Positions 1 to 12,391 of a stretch of 64,000 bases of DNA are shown here, piece after piece (position 1 is the stretch's first letter; each line of letters opens with the position of its first letter). The stretch is from positions 310,001 to 374,000 of the forward strand of contig JAZDXN010000026.1 in the NCBI GenBank assembly GCA_037013495.1, in the 5' to 3' direction. A program made the position numbers and the translations under genes. The notes under the pieces are model-generated. The model had not been told where the DNA came from, ran no database searches, and saw only the letters and a list, made by a program, of their open reading frames with translations. Source of the stretch: Hippophae tibetana (taxonomy: Eukaryota; Streptophyta; Magnoliopsida; Rosales; Elaeagnaceae).

Positions 1-60
1 ATGTTTTTGAAGCACCATTTTCATTTTACTTACTTCTGGTTTAATTCAATAGAGCTATAC
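1..60 (+). repeat. Partial monomer at left edge
   Basis: This is the last 60 bases of a monomer (agcaccattttcat ... ttaattcaatag ... ctatac), cut by the window start. It shows that the array continues to the left. Confidence 0.95.
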
Positions 61-438
61 AGGAGATATTGGTGCCAAGATAGCGTTGTTTATTTATATT
101 TTCAATCAATCTCTATTCTTCAAATAAAATAAGAGAAGAGAAAAAGAAACAGGATGTCGTTCATATTTTCAAAAATAAAAAAACATTTGGTAAATACGAG
201 TTACAACTTTCAACTGAGATAATTTTTCACTCATGTATCGGAACCACTATTATAATATATCAAATCAAAGCTCATATCAAATTACAAAATATCTTTTGGT
301 CGCCCAAAGAAAATCGTTTTTGTACTCAAATTACTTCGTTTACATCACTTACCGAGTGTTTAATGTTTTTGAAGCACCATTTTCATTTTACTTACTTCTT
401 GTTTAATTCAATAGAACTATACAGGAGATATTGGTGCC

Positions 439-448
439 AACCTAGGTT
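439..448. other. 10-bp perfect palindrome aacctaggtt (example)
   Basis: The variable box just after the landmark reads aacctaggtt in many family II units, a perfect inverted repeat. Units of other classes replace it with gatacc, ggatagcg or gaccttggg and lose the symmetry. Confidence 0.8.
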
Positions 449-1211
449 TGATTATTTATATTTTCAATCAATCGCTATTCTTCAAAAAAAAAATAAGAGA
501 AGAGAAAAAGAAATAGGATGTCATTCACATTTTCAAAAACAAAAAAACTATTTGGTAAATATGAGTTACAACTTTCAACGGAGATAACTTTTGACTCGGG
601 TATCGAAACCACTATTATAATATATCAAATCGAAGCTCATATGATATTACACATTAATTTTTGTTCACGCCATGGAAAACGTTTTTGTACCCCAATTATA
701 TTGTTTACATCACTTAGTGAGTGTTTAAAGTTTTTGACGCACAATTTTGCATTTCACTTACTTCTGGTTTAATTCAATAGAGCTATACAGGAGATATTGG
801 TGCCAAGATACCGTTGTTTATTTATATTTTCCATCAATCTCTATTCTTCAAATAAAATAAGAGAAGAGAAAAAGAAAGAGGATGTCGTTCATATTTTCAA
901 AAATAAAAAAACATTTGGTAGATACGAGTTACAACTTTCAACGGAGATAATTTTTCACTCGGGTATCGGAACCCCTATTATAATATATCAAATCGAAGTT
1001 CATATGAAATTACACAATATGGTATGGTCCCACCAAGTAAAATCCTTTTTTACCCAAATTACATCGTTTACAACATTTACCGTGTGGTTAAAGTATTTGA
1101 CGCACCGTTTTCATTTTACTTACTTCTGGTTTAATTCAATAGGGATATACAGGAGATATTGGTGCCGACCTTGGGTTGTTTATTTATATTTTCAATCAGT
1201 CTCTATTCTTC

Positions 1212-1244
1212 AAAAAAAATAAGAGAAGAGAAAAAGAAAGAGGA
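1212..1244 (+). other. A-run and polypurine stretch (example of a per-monomer element)
   Basis: In this unit an 8-A run, one T and then 24 uninterrupted purines (1221-1244, from aagagaag to aaagagga) give 32 purines out of 33 bases. Almost every monomer has an equivalent about 65-100 bases after its landmark, followed by ttttcaaaaacaaaaaaac. The unit at 15292 has lost it. Such stretches favour bent DNA and strong strand asymmetry. A function here is not shown. Confidence 0.8.
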
Positions 1245-4200
1245 TGTCGTTCATATTTTCAAAAACAAAAAAACATTTGGTTAATATGTGTTACAACTTT
1301 CAACGGAGATAACTTTTTACTCTGATATAGAAACAACTATTATACTATATCAAATCGAAGCTCGTATGAAATTACACAATATGTTTTGGTCCCGTAATGG
1401 AAAACGTTTTTGTACCCCAATTATATTGTTTACATCACTTAGTGAGTGTTTAAAGTTTTTGACGCACAATTTTGCATTTCACTTACTTCTGGTTTAATTC
1501 AATAGAGCTATACAGGAGATATTGGTGCCAAGATACCGTTGTTTATTTATATTTTCCATCAATCTCTATTCTTCAAATAAAATAAGAGAAGAGAAAAAGA
1601 AAGAGGATGTCGTTCATATTTTCAAAAATAAAAAAACATTTGGTAGATACGAGTTACAACTTTCAACGGAGATAATTTTTCACTCGGGTATCGGAACCCC
1701 TATTATAATATATCAAATCAAAGCTCATATCAAATTACACAATATCTTTTGGTCGGCCAAAGAAAATCGTTTTTGTACCCAAATTACTTCGTTTACATCA
1801 CTTATCGAGTGTTTAATGTTTTTGAAGCACCATTTTCATTTTACTTACTTCTTGTTTAATTCAATAGAACTATACAGGAGATATTGGTGCCAACCTAGGT
1901 TTGATTATTTATATTTTCAATCAATCACTATTCTTCAAAAAAAATAAGAGAAGAGAAAACGAAAGAGGATGTCATTCACATTTTCAAAAACAAAAAAACT
2001 ATTTGGTAAATATGAGTTACAACTTTCAATGGAGATAACCTTTGACTCGGGTATCGAAACCACTATTATAATATATCAAATCGAAGCTCATATGATATTA
2101 CACAATATGTTTTGGTCCCTAAGGAAAATCGTTTTTGTACCCAAGTTACATCGTTTACATCACTTACCAAGTGTTTAATGTTTTTGAAGCACCATTTTCA
2201 TTTTACTTACTTCTGGTTTAATTCAATAGAACTATACAGGAGATATTGGTGCCAGGATAGCGTTGTTTATTTATATTTTCAATCAATCTCTATTCTTCAA
2301 ATAAAATAAGAGAAGAGAAAAAGACACAGCATGTCGTTCATATTTTCAAAAATAAAAAAACATTTGGTAAATACGAGTTACCACTTTCAACTGAGATAAT
2401 TTTTCACTCATGTATCGGAACCACTATTATAATATATCAAATCAAAGCTCATATCAAATTACACAATATCTTTTGGTCGGCCAAAGAAAATCGTTTTTGT
2501 ACCCAAATTACTTCGTGTACATCACTTACCGAGTGTTTAATGTTTTTGAAGCGCCATTTCATTTTACTTACTTCTTGTTTAATTCAATAGAGCTATACAG
2601 GAGATATTGGTGCCAACCTAGGATTGATTATTTATATTTTAAATCAGTCTCTATTCTTCAAAAAAAATAAGAGACGAGAAAAAGAAAGATGATGTTGTTC
2701 ATATTTTCGAAAACAAAAAAACATTTGGTTAATATGTGTTACAACTTTCAACGGAGATAACTTTTGACTCGGGTATCGAAACCACTATTATAATATATCA
2801 AATCGAAGCTCATATGATATTACACATTAATTTATGTTCACAAAGGAAAATCGTTTTTGTACCCAAATTATATCGTTTACACCACTTACCGAGTGTTTAA
2901 AGTTTTTGACGCTCAATTTTGCATTTCACTTACTTCTGGTTTAATTCAATAGAGCTATACAGGAGATATGGGTGCCAAGATACCGTTGTTTATTTATATT
3001 TTCCATCAATCTCTATTCTTCAAATAAAATAAGAGAAGAGAAAAAGAAATATGAGGTCATTCACATTTTCAAAAACAAAAAAACTATTTGGTAAATATGA
3101 GTTACAACTTTCAACGGAGATAACTTTTGACTCGGGTATCGAAACCACTATTATAATATATCAAATCAAAGCTCATATGATATTACACATTAATTTTTGT
3201 TCACCAAGGAAAATCGTTTTTGTACCCAAATTACATCGTTTACATGATTTACCGAGTGTTTAAAGTTTTTGAAGCACCATTTTCATTTTACTTGCTTCTG
3301 GTTTAATTCAATAGAGCTATATAGAAGATTGGTGCCATCCTAGGTTTGATTATTAATATTTTCAATCAATCCCTATTCTTCAAAAATAAAATAAGAGAAA
3401 AGAAAAAGAAAGGGGATGTCGTTTATATTTTCAAAAACAAAAAAAAACATTTGGTAAATATGAGTTACAATTTTCAATGGAGAAAACTTTTGACTCGTGT
3501 GTCGAAACAACTATTATAATATATCAAATCGAAGCTCGTATCAAATTACACAATATGTTTTGGTTCTGTCAAAGAAAATCGTTTTTGTATGCAAATTACA
3601 TCGTTTACATCACTTACCGAGTGTTTAAAGTTTTTGAAGCACCGTTTTCATTTTACTTACTTCTGGTTTAATTCAATAGGGATATACAGGAGATATTGGT
3701 GCCGACCTTGGGTTGTTTATTTATATTTTCAATCAGTCTCTATTCTTCAAAAAAAATAAGAGAAGAGAAAAAAAAAGAGGATGTCGTTCATATTTTCAAA
3801 AACAAAAAAACATTTGGTTAATATGTGTTACAACTTTCAACGGAGATAACTTTTGACTCTAATATAGAAACAACTATTATACTATATCAAATCAAAGCTC
3901 GTATGAAATTACACAATATATTTTGTTCCCGCCATGGAAAACGTTTTTGTACCCAATTTATATCGTTTACATCATTTACTGAGTGTTTAAAGTTTTTGAC
4001 GCACAATTTTGCATTTCACTTACTTCTGGTTTAATTCAATAGACCTATACAGGTGATATTGGTGCCAAGATAGCATTGTTTATTTATATTTTCAATCAAT
4101 CTGTATTCTTCAAATAAGATAAGAGATGAGAAAAAGAAAGAGGATGTCGTTCATATTTTCAAAATTAAAAAAACATTTGGTAGATACGAGTTACAACTTT

Positions 4201-6220
4201 CAACGGAGATAATTTTTCACTCGGGTATCGGAACCCCTATTATAATATATCAAATCAAAGCTCATATCAAATTACACAATATCTTTTGGTCCCCCAAAGA
4301 AAATCTTTTTTGTAGCCAAATTACTTCGTTTACATCACTTACCGTGTGTTTAATGTTTTTGTAGCACCATTTTCATTTTACTTACTTCTGGTTTAATTCA
4401 ATAGAGCTATACAGGAGATATTGGTGCCAACCTAGTTTTGATTATTTATATTTTAAATCAATCGCTATTCTTAAAAAAAAATAAGAGAAGAGAAAAAGAA
4501 AGAGGATGTCGTTCATATTTTCAAAAATAAAAAAACATTTGGTAGATACGAGTTACAACTTTCAACGGAGATAATTTTTCACTCGGGTATCGGAACCCCT
4601 ATTATAATATATCAAATCGAAGTTCGTATGAAATTACACAATATGGTATGGTCCCACCAAGTAAAATCGTTTTTTACCCAAATTACATCGATTACAACAT
4701 ATACCGTGTGTTTAAAGTATTTGACGCACCATTTTCATTTTACTTACTTTTGGATTAATTCAATAGAGCTATACAGGAGATATTGGTGCCAACCTAGGAT
4801 TGATTATTTATATTTTCAATCAGTCTCTATTCTTCCAAAAAAATAAGAGACGAGAAAAAGAAAGATGATGTCTTTCATATTTTCGAAAAAAAAAACATTT
4901 GGTTAATATGTGTTACAACTTTCAACGGAGATAACTTTTGACTCGGGTATCGAAACAACTATTATACTATATCAAATCGAAGCTCGTATGAAATTACACA
5001 ATATGTTTTGGTCCCGCCATGGAAAACGTTTTTGTACCCAAATTATATCGTTTACATCACTTACCGAGTGTTTAAAGTTTTTGACGCTCAATTTTGCATT
5101 TCACTTACTTCTGGTTTAATTCAATAGAGCTATACAGGAGATATTGGTGCCAAGATACGTTTTTCATTTATATTTTCAATCAATCTCTATTCCTCAAATA
5201 AAATAAAAGAAGAGAAAAAGAAAGAGGATGTCGTTCATATTTTCAAAAATAAAAAAACATTTGGTAGATACGAGTTACAACTTTCAACGGAGATAATTTT
5301 TCACTCGGGTATCGGAACCCCTATTATAATATATCAAATCAAAGCTCATATCAAATTACACAATATCTTTTGGTCGGCCAAAGAAAATCGTTTTTGTACC
5401 CAAATTACTTCGTTTACATCACTTACCGAGTGTTTAATGTTTTTGAAGCACCATTTTCATTTTACTTACTTCTTGTTTAATTCAATAGAACTATACAGGA
5501 GATATTGGTGCCAACCTAGGTTTGATTATTTATATTTTCAATCAATCGCTATTCTTCAAAAAAAATAAGAGAAGAGAAAACGAAAGAGGATGTCATTCAC
5601 ATTTTCAAAAACAAAAAAACTATTTGGTAAATATGAGTTACAACTTTCAACATAGATAAATTTTGACTCGGGTATCGAAACCACTATTATAATATATCAA
5701 ATCGAAGCTCATATGATATTACACAATATTTTTTGGTCCCTAAGGAAAATCGTTTTTGTACCCAAGTTACATCGTTTACATCACTTACCAAGTGTTTAAT
5801 GTTTTTGAAGCACCATTTTCATTTTACTTACTTCTGGTTTAATTCAATAGAGCTATACAGGAGATATTGGTGCCAGGATAGCGTTGTTTATTTATATTTT
5901 CAATCAATCTCTATTCTTCAAATAAAATAAGAGAAGAGAAAAAGAAAGAGGATGTCGTTCATATTTTCAAAAATAAAAAAACATTTGGTAGATACGAGTT
6001 ACAACTTTCAACGGAGATAATTTTTCAGTCGGGTATCGGAACCCCTATTATAATATATCAAATCAAAGCTCATATCAAATTACACAATATCTTTTGGTCG
6101 GCCAAGGAAAATCGTTTTTGTACCCAAATTACTTCGTTTACATCACTTACCGAGTATTTAATGTTTTTGAAGCACCATTTTCATTTTACTTACTTCTTGT
6201 TTAATTCAATAGAACTATAC

Positions 6221-7669
6221 AGGAGATATTGGTGCCAAACTAGGTTTGATTATTTATATTTTCAATCAATCGCTATTCTTCAAAAAAAAATAAGAGAAGA
6301 GAAAACGAAAGAGGATGTCATTCACATTTTCAAAAACAAAAAAACTATTTGGTAAATATGAGTTACAACTTTCAACATAGATAAATTTTGACTCGGGTAT
6401 CGAAACCACTATTATAATATATCAAATCGAAGCTCATATGATATTACACAATATTTTTTGGTCCATAAGGAAAATCTTTTTTGTACCCAAGTTACATCGT
6501 TTACATCACTTACCAAGTGTTTAATGTTTTTGAAGCACCATTTTCATTTTACTTACTTCTGGTTTAATTCAATAGAGCTATACAGGAGATATTGGTGCCA
6601 GGAATGCGTTGTTTATTTATATTTTCAATCAATCTCTATTCTTCAAATAAAATAAGAGAAGAGAAAAAGACACAGGATGTCGTTCATATTTTCAAAAATA
6701 AAAAAACATTTGGTAAATACGAGTTACCACTTTCAACTGAGATAATTTTTCACTCATGTATCGGAACCACTATTATAATATATCACATCAAAGCTCATAT
6801 CAAATTACACAATATCTTTTGGTCGCCCAAAGAAAATCATTTTTGTACCCAAATTACTTCGTGTACATCACTTACCGAGTGTTTAATGTTTTTGAAGCGC
6901 CATTTTCATTTTACTTACTTCTTGTTTAATTCAATAGAGCTATACACGAGATATTGGTGCCAACCTAGGTTTGATTATTTATATTTTCAATCAATCGCTA
7001 TTCTTAAAAAAAAATAAGAGAAGAGAAAAAGAAATAGGATGTCATTCACATTTTCAAAAACAAAAAAACTATTTGGTAAATATGAGTTACAACTTTCAAC
7101 GGAGATAACTTTTGACTCGGGTATCGAAACCACTATTATAATATATCAAATCGAAGCTCATATGATATTACACATTAATTTTTGTTCACCAAGGAAAATC
7201 GTTTTTGTACCCAAATTACATCGTTTACATCACTTACCGAGTGTTTAAAGTTTTTGAAGCACCATTTTCATTTTACTTGCTTCTGGTTTAATTCAATAGA
7301 GCTATACAGGAGATATTGGTGCCAGGATAGCGTTGTTTATTTATATTTTCAATCAATCTCTATTCTTCAAATAAAATAAGAGAAGAGAAAAAGAAAGAGG
7401 ATGTCGTTCATATTTTCAAAAATAAAAAAACATTTGGTAGACACGAGTTACAACTTTCAACGGAGATAATTTTTCACTCGGGTATCGGAAACCCTATTAT
7501 AATATATCAAATCAAAGCTCATATCAAATTACACAATATCTTTTGGACGGCCAAAGAAAATCGTTTTTGTACCCAAATTACTTCGTTTACATCACTTACC
7601 GAGTGTTTAATGTTTTTGAAGCACCATTTTCATTTTACTTACTTCTTGTTTAATTCAATAGAACTATAC
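6221..7669 (+). repeat. 4-monomer HOR copy A (1449 bp)
   Basis: Units start at 6221, 6584, 6946 and 7308. Markers are the ccaaactagg box, then ggaatgcg with gacacaggatg and actcatgtatcgg, then cctagg with gaaataggatg, then ggatagcg with tatcggaaaccc. The same order recurs 1449 bp downstream. The overlapping open frames at 6592 and 8040, and at 7039 and 8488, reflect the same 1448-1449-bp offset. Confidence 0.85.
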
Positions 7670-9118
7670 AGGAGATATTGGTGCCAACCTACGTTTGATT
7701 ATTTATATTTTCAATCAATCGCTATTCTTCAAAAAAAATAAGAGAAGAGAAAACGAAAGAGGATGTCATTCACATTTTCAAAAACAAAAAAACTATTTGG
7801 TAAATATGAGTTACAACTTTCAACATAGATAAATTTTGACTCGGGTATCGAAACCACTATTATAATATATCAAATCGAAGTTCATATGATGTTACACAAT
7901 ATTTTTTGGTCCCTAAGGAAAATCGTTTTTGTACCCAAGTTACATCGTTTACATCACTTACCAAGTGTTTAATGTTTTTGAAGCACCATTTTCATTTTAC
8001 TTACTTCTGGTTTAATTCAATAGAGCTATACAGGAGATATTGGTGCCAGGAATGCGTTGTTTATTTATATTTTCAATCAATCTCTATTCTTCAAATAAAA
8101 TAAGAGAAGAGAAAAAGACACAGGATGTCGTTCATATTTTCAAAAATAAAAAAACATTTGGTAAATACGAGTTACCACTTTCAACTGAGATAATTTTTCA
8201 CTCATGTATCGGAACCACTATTATAATATATCAAATCAAAGCTCATATCAAATTACACAATATCTTTTGGTCGCCCAAAGAAAATCATTTTTGTACCCAA
8301 ATTACTTCGTGTACATCACTTACCGAGTGTTTAATGTTTTTGAAGCGCCATTTTCATTTTACTTACTTCTTGTTTAATTCAATAGAGCTATACAGGAGAT
8401 ATTGGTGCCAACCTAGGTTTGATTATTTACATTTTCAATCAATCGCTATTCTTAAAAAAAAAATAAGAGAAGAGAAAAAGAAATAGGATGTCATTCACAT
8501 TTTCAAAAACAAAAAAACTATTTGGTAAATATGAGTTACAACTTTCAACGGAGATAACTTTTGACTCGGGTATCGAAACCACTATTATAATATATCAAAT
8601 CGAAGCTCATATGATATTACACATTAATTTTTGTTCACCAAGGAAAATCGTTTTTGTACCCAAATTAAATCGTTTACATCACTTACCGAGTGTTTAAAGT
8701 TTTTGAAGCACCATTTTCAATTTACTTACTTCTGCTTTAATTCAATAGAGCTATACAGGAGATATTGGTGCCAACCTAGGTTTTATTATTTATATTTTCA
8801 ATCAATCTGTATTCTTCAAAAAAAATAAGAGAAGAGAAAAAGAAAGAGGATGTCGTTCATATTTTCAAAAATAAAAAAACATTTGGTAGATACGAGTTAC
8901 AACTTTCAACGGAGATAATTTTTCACTCGGGTATCGGAACCCCTATTATAATATATCAAATCAAAGCTCATATCAAATTACACAATATCTTTTGGTCGGC
9001 CAAAGAAAATAGTTTTTGTACCCAAATTACTTCGTTTACATCACTTACCGAGTGTTTAATGTTTTTGAAGCACCATTTTCATTTTACTTACTTCTTGTTT
9101 AATTCAATAGAACTATAC
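7670..9118 (+). repeat. 4-monomer HOR copy B (1449 bp)
   Basis: Units start at 7670, 8032, 8394 and 8757 and match copy A at 6221-7669 unit by unit. The second unit again has ggaatgcg, gacacaggatg and actcatg. The last unit differs at its front: it carries cctaggttttatta and caatctgtattc, where copy A has ggatagcg. A partial third copy follows at 9119-9842. Confidence 0.85.
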
Positions 9119-9480
9119 AGGAGATATTGGTGCCAACCTACGTTTGATTATTTATATTTTCAATCAATCGCTATTCTTCAAAAAAAATAAGAGAAGAGAA
9201 AACGAAAGAGGATGTCATTCACATTTTCAAAAACAAAAAAACTATTTGGTAAATATGAGTTACAACTTTCAACATAGATAAATTTTGACTCGGGTATCGA
9301 AACCACTATTATAATATATCAAATCGAAGCTCATATGATATTACACAATATTTTTTGGTCCCTAAGGAAAATCGCTTTTGTACCCAAGTTACATCGTTTA
9401 CAACACTTACGAAGTGTTTAATGTTTTTGAAGCACCATTTTCATTTTACTTACTTCTGGTTTAATTCAATAGAGCTATAC

Positions 9481-10209
9481 AGGAGATATTGGTGCCAGGA
9501 TAGCGCTGTTTATTTATATTTTCAATCAATCTCTATTCTTCAAAAAAAATAAGAGAAGAGAAAAAGACACAGGATGTCGTTCATATTTTCAAAAATAAAA
9601 AAACATTTGGTAAATACGAGTTACAATTTTCAACGTAGATAAATTTTGACTCGGGTATCGAAACCACTATTATAATATATCAAATCAAAGCTCGTATCAA
9701 ATTACACAATATATTTTGGTCGCCCAAGGGAAATCATTTTTGTACCATTATTAGATCATTTACATCACTTACGGAGTGTTTAATGTTTTTGAAGCGCCAT
9801 TTTCATTTTACTTACTTCTTGTTTAATTCAATAGAGCTATACAGGAGATATTGGTGCCAACCTAGGTTTGATTATTAATATTTTCAATCAATCCCTATTC
9901 TTCAAAAATAAAATAAGAGAAAAGAAAAAGAAAGGGGATGTCGTTCATATTTTCAAAAACAAAAAAAAACATTTGGTAAATATGAGTTACAATTTTCAAT
10001 GGAGAAAACTTTTGACTCGTGTATCGAAACCACTATTATAATATATAAAATCGAAGCTCGTATCAAATTACACAATATGTTTTGGTTCTGTCAAAGAAAA
10101 TCGTTTTTGTATGCAAATTACATCGTTTACATCACTTACCGAGTGTTTAAAGTTTTTGAAGCACCGTTTTCATTTTACTTACTTCTGGTTTAATTCAATA
10201 GGGATATAC
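9481..10209 (+). repeat. Transition monomers (two hybrids)
   Basis: The unit at 9481 has a family I front (ggatagcg, caaaaataaaaaaac) and a family II rear (tagataaattttgactcggg). The unit at 9843 has a full-length landmark and cctagg box but continues with attattaatattttcaatc and gagaaaacttttgactcgtg, which otherwise mark the shortened-landmark subclass. Both are best read as recombinants at the border between the dimer block and the trimer block. Confidence 0.75.
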
Positions 10210-11302
10210 AGGAGATATTGGTGCCGACCTTGGGTTGTTTATTTATATTTTCAATCAGTCTCTATTCTTCAAAAAAAATAAGAGAAGAGAAAAAGAAAGG
10301 GGATGTCGTTCATATTTTCAAAAACAAAAAAACATTTGGTTAATATGTGTTACAACTTTCAACGAAGATAACTTTTGACTCTGATATAGAAACAACTATT
10401 ATACTATATCAAATCGAAGCTCGTATGAAATTACACAATATGTTTTGGTCCCGCCATGGAAAACGTTTTTGTACCCCAATTATATTGTTTACATCACTTA
10501 GTGAGTGTTTAAAGTTTTTGACGCACAGTTTTGCATTTCACTTACTTCTGGTTTAATTCAATAGAGCTATACAGGTGATATTGGTGCCGACCTTGGGTTG
10601 TTTATTTATATTTTCAATCAGTCTCTATTCTTCAAAAAAAAAAAATAAGAGAAGAGAAAAACAAAGAGGATGTCGTTCATATTTTCAAAAACAAAAAAAC
10701 ATTTGGTTAATATGTGTTACAACTTTCAACGGAGATAACTTTTGACTCTAATATAGAAACAACTATTATACTATATCAAATCGAAGCTCGTATGAAATTA
10801 CACAATATATTTTGTTCCCGCCATGGAAAACGTTTTTGTACCCAATTTATATCGTTTACATCATTTACTGAGTGTTTAAAGTTTTTGACCCACAATTTTG
10901 CATTTCACTTACTTCTGGATTAATTCAATAGACCTATACAGGTGATATTGGTGCCAAGATAGCGTTGTTTATTTATATTTTCAATCAATATGTATTCTTC
11001 AAATAAGATAAGAGATGAGAAAAAGAAAGAGGATTACGTTCATATTTTCAAAAATAAAAAAACATTTGGTAAATACTAGTTACAACTTTCAACGGAGATA
11101 ATTTTTCACTCGGGTATCGGAACCACTATTATAATATATCAAATCAAAGCTCATATCAACTTACACAATATGTTTTGGTTCTGTCAAAGAAAATCGTTTT
11201 TGTATGCAAATTACATCGTTTACATCACTTACCGAGTGTTTAAAGTTTTTGAAGCACCGTTTTCATTTTACTTACTTCTGGTTTAATTCAATAGGGATAT
11301 AC
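10210..11302 (+). repeat. 3-monomer HOR copy 1 (III-III-I)
   Basis: Units start at 10210, 10573 and 10940. The first is preceded by aatagggatatac, has the cgaccttgggttg box and is family III (ctctgatatag). The second has a tgatattggtgcc landmark and is the family III subtype with ctctaatatag. The third is family I with the rare gaggattacgttc. The trimer repeats at offsets of 1093 and 1089 bp. Confidence 0.85.
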
Positions 11303-12391
11303 AGGAGATATTGGTGCCGACCTTGGGTTGTTTATTTATATTTTCAATCTGTCTCTATTCTTCAAAAAAAATAAGAGAAGAGAAAAAGAAAGGGGATGTC
11401 GTTCATATTTTCAAAAACAAAAAAACATTTGGTTAATATGCGTTACAACTTTCAACGGAGATAACTTTTGAATCTCATATAGAAACAACTATTATACTAT
11501 ATCAAATCGAAGCTCGTATGAAATTACACAATATGTTTTGGTCCCGCCATGGAAAACGTTTTTGTACCCCAATTATATTGTTTACATCACTTAGTGAGTG
11601 TTTAAAGTTTTTGACGCACAGTTTTGCATTTCACTTACTTCTGGTTTAATTCAATAGAGCTATACAGGTGATATTGGTGCCGACCTTGGGTTGTTTATTT
11701 ATATTTTCAATCAGTCTCTATTCTTCAAAAAAAAATAAGAGAAGAGAAAAACAAAGAGGATGTCGTTCATATTTTCAAAAACAAAAAAATATTTGGTTAA
11801 TATGTGTTACAACTTTCAACGGAGATAACTTTTGACTCTAATATAGAAACAACTATTATACTATATCAAATCGAAGCTCGTATGAAATTACACAATATAT
11901 TTTGTACCCGCCATGGAAAACGTTTTTGTACCCAATTTATATCGTTTACATCATTTACTAAGTGTTTAAAGTTTTTGACGCACAATTTTGCATTTCACTT
12001 ACTTCTGGATTAATTCAATAGACCTATACAGGTGATATTGGTGCCAAGATAGCGTTGTTATTTATATTTTCAATCAATCTGTATTCTTCAAATAAGATAA
12101 GAGATGAGAAAAAGAAAGAGGATGTCGTTCATATTTTCAAAAATAAAAAAAAATTTGGTAAATACGAGTTACAATTTTCAATGGAGAAAACTTTTGACTC
12201 GTGTATCGAAACCACTATTATAATATATCAAATTGAAGCTCGTATCAAATTACACAATTTGTTTTGGTTCTGTCAAAGAAAATCGTTTTTGTATGCAAAT
12301 TACATCGTTTACATCACTTACCGAGTGTTTAAAGTTTTTGAAGCACCGTTTTCATTTTACTTACTTCTGGTTTAATTCAATAGGGATATAC
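11303..12391 (+). repeat. 3-monomer HOR copy 2
   Basis: Units start at 11303, 11666 and 12030. The first two match copy 1, with small changes such as ttgaatctcatatag in the first. The third has a family I front but an ttttcaatggagaaaacttt rear taken from the family II variant, so it is a hybrid. Confidence 0.85.

Larger units (their letters stand above)
61..5135 (+). repeat. Mixed-family satellite block (14 monomers)
   Basis: Units start at 61, 423, 789, 1151, 1514, 1876, 2238, 2599, 2961, 3323, 3688, 4051, 4413 and 4775. The family order is roughly I, II, I, III, I, II, I, III/II hybrid, I/II hybrid, II variant, III, I, I, III. The unit at 2599 has a family III front (cgaaaacaaaaaaac, ttaatatgtgttac) but a family II rear (gactcgggtatcgaaacc). 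The unit at 2961 has a family I front and a family II rear. The unit at 3323 is the shortened-landmark subclass (gattggtgcc in place of gatattggtgcc, then tttgattattaatatt). No regular higher-order period is visible, although the I-II alternation of the next block is already hinted at in 1514-2598. Confidence 0.9.
5136..9480 (+). repeat. I-II dimer block, six dimers
   Basis: Twelve units alternate strictly between family I (aatttttcac, tatcgga) and family II (aattttgactcggg or aacttttgactcggg, tatcgaaacc). They start at 5136, 5497, 5859, 6221, 6584, 6946, 7308, 7670, 8032, 8394, 8757 and 9119. The repeat unit is therefore a ~725-bp dimer. The family II units at 5497, 6221, 7670 and 9119 share caacatagataaattttgac, while those at 6946 and 8394 keep caacggagataac. 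This pairs dimers into a 4-monomer order. The next unit, 9481, breaks the alternation: its front is family I and its rear is family II (tagataaattttgactcggg). Confidence 0.88.

Noticed and set aside
61-423. Monomer built from three ~121-bp subrepeats
   Set aside because: Short phrases such as tatattttcaa and catattttcaa recur within a unit, but at an offset of about 76 bases and without wider similarity. I cannot support an internal repeat of 121 bp.
580-605. CENP-B box near acttttgactcgggta
   Set aside because: Only the A and CGGG core positions and one C fit the 17-base box. The TTCG part is absent, so this is not a credible CENP-B site.
61-1244. LTR-retrotransposon remnants: ttggtgcc as a primer site and the purine stretch as a polypurine tract
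   Set aside because: The two elements occur in every monomer in the wrong spacing and order for an LTR element, and there are no terminal repeats, gag or pol similarity. The resemblance is superficial.
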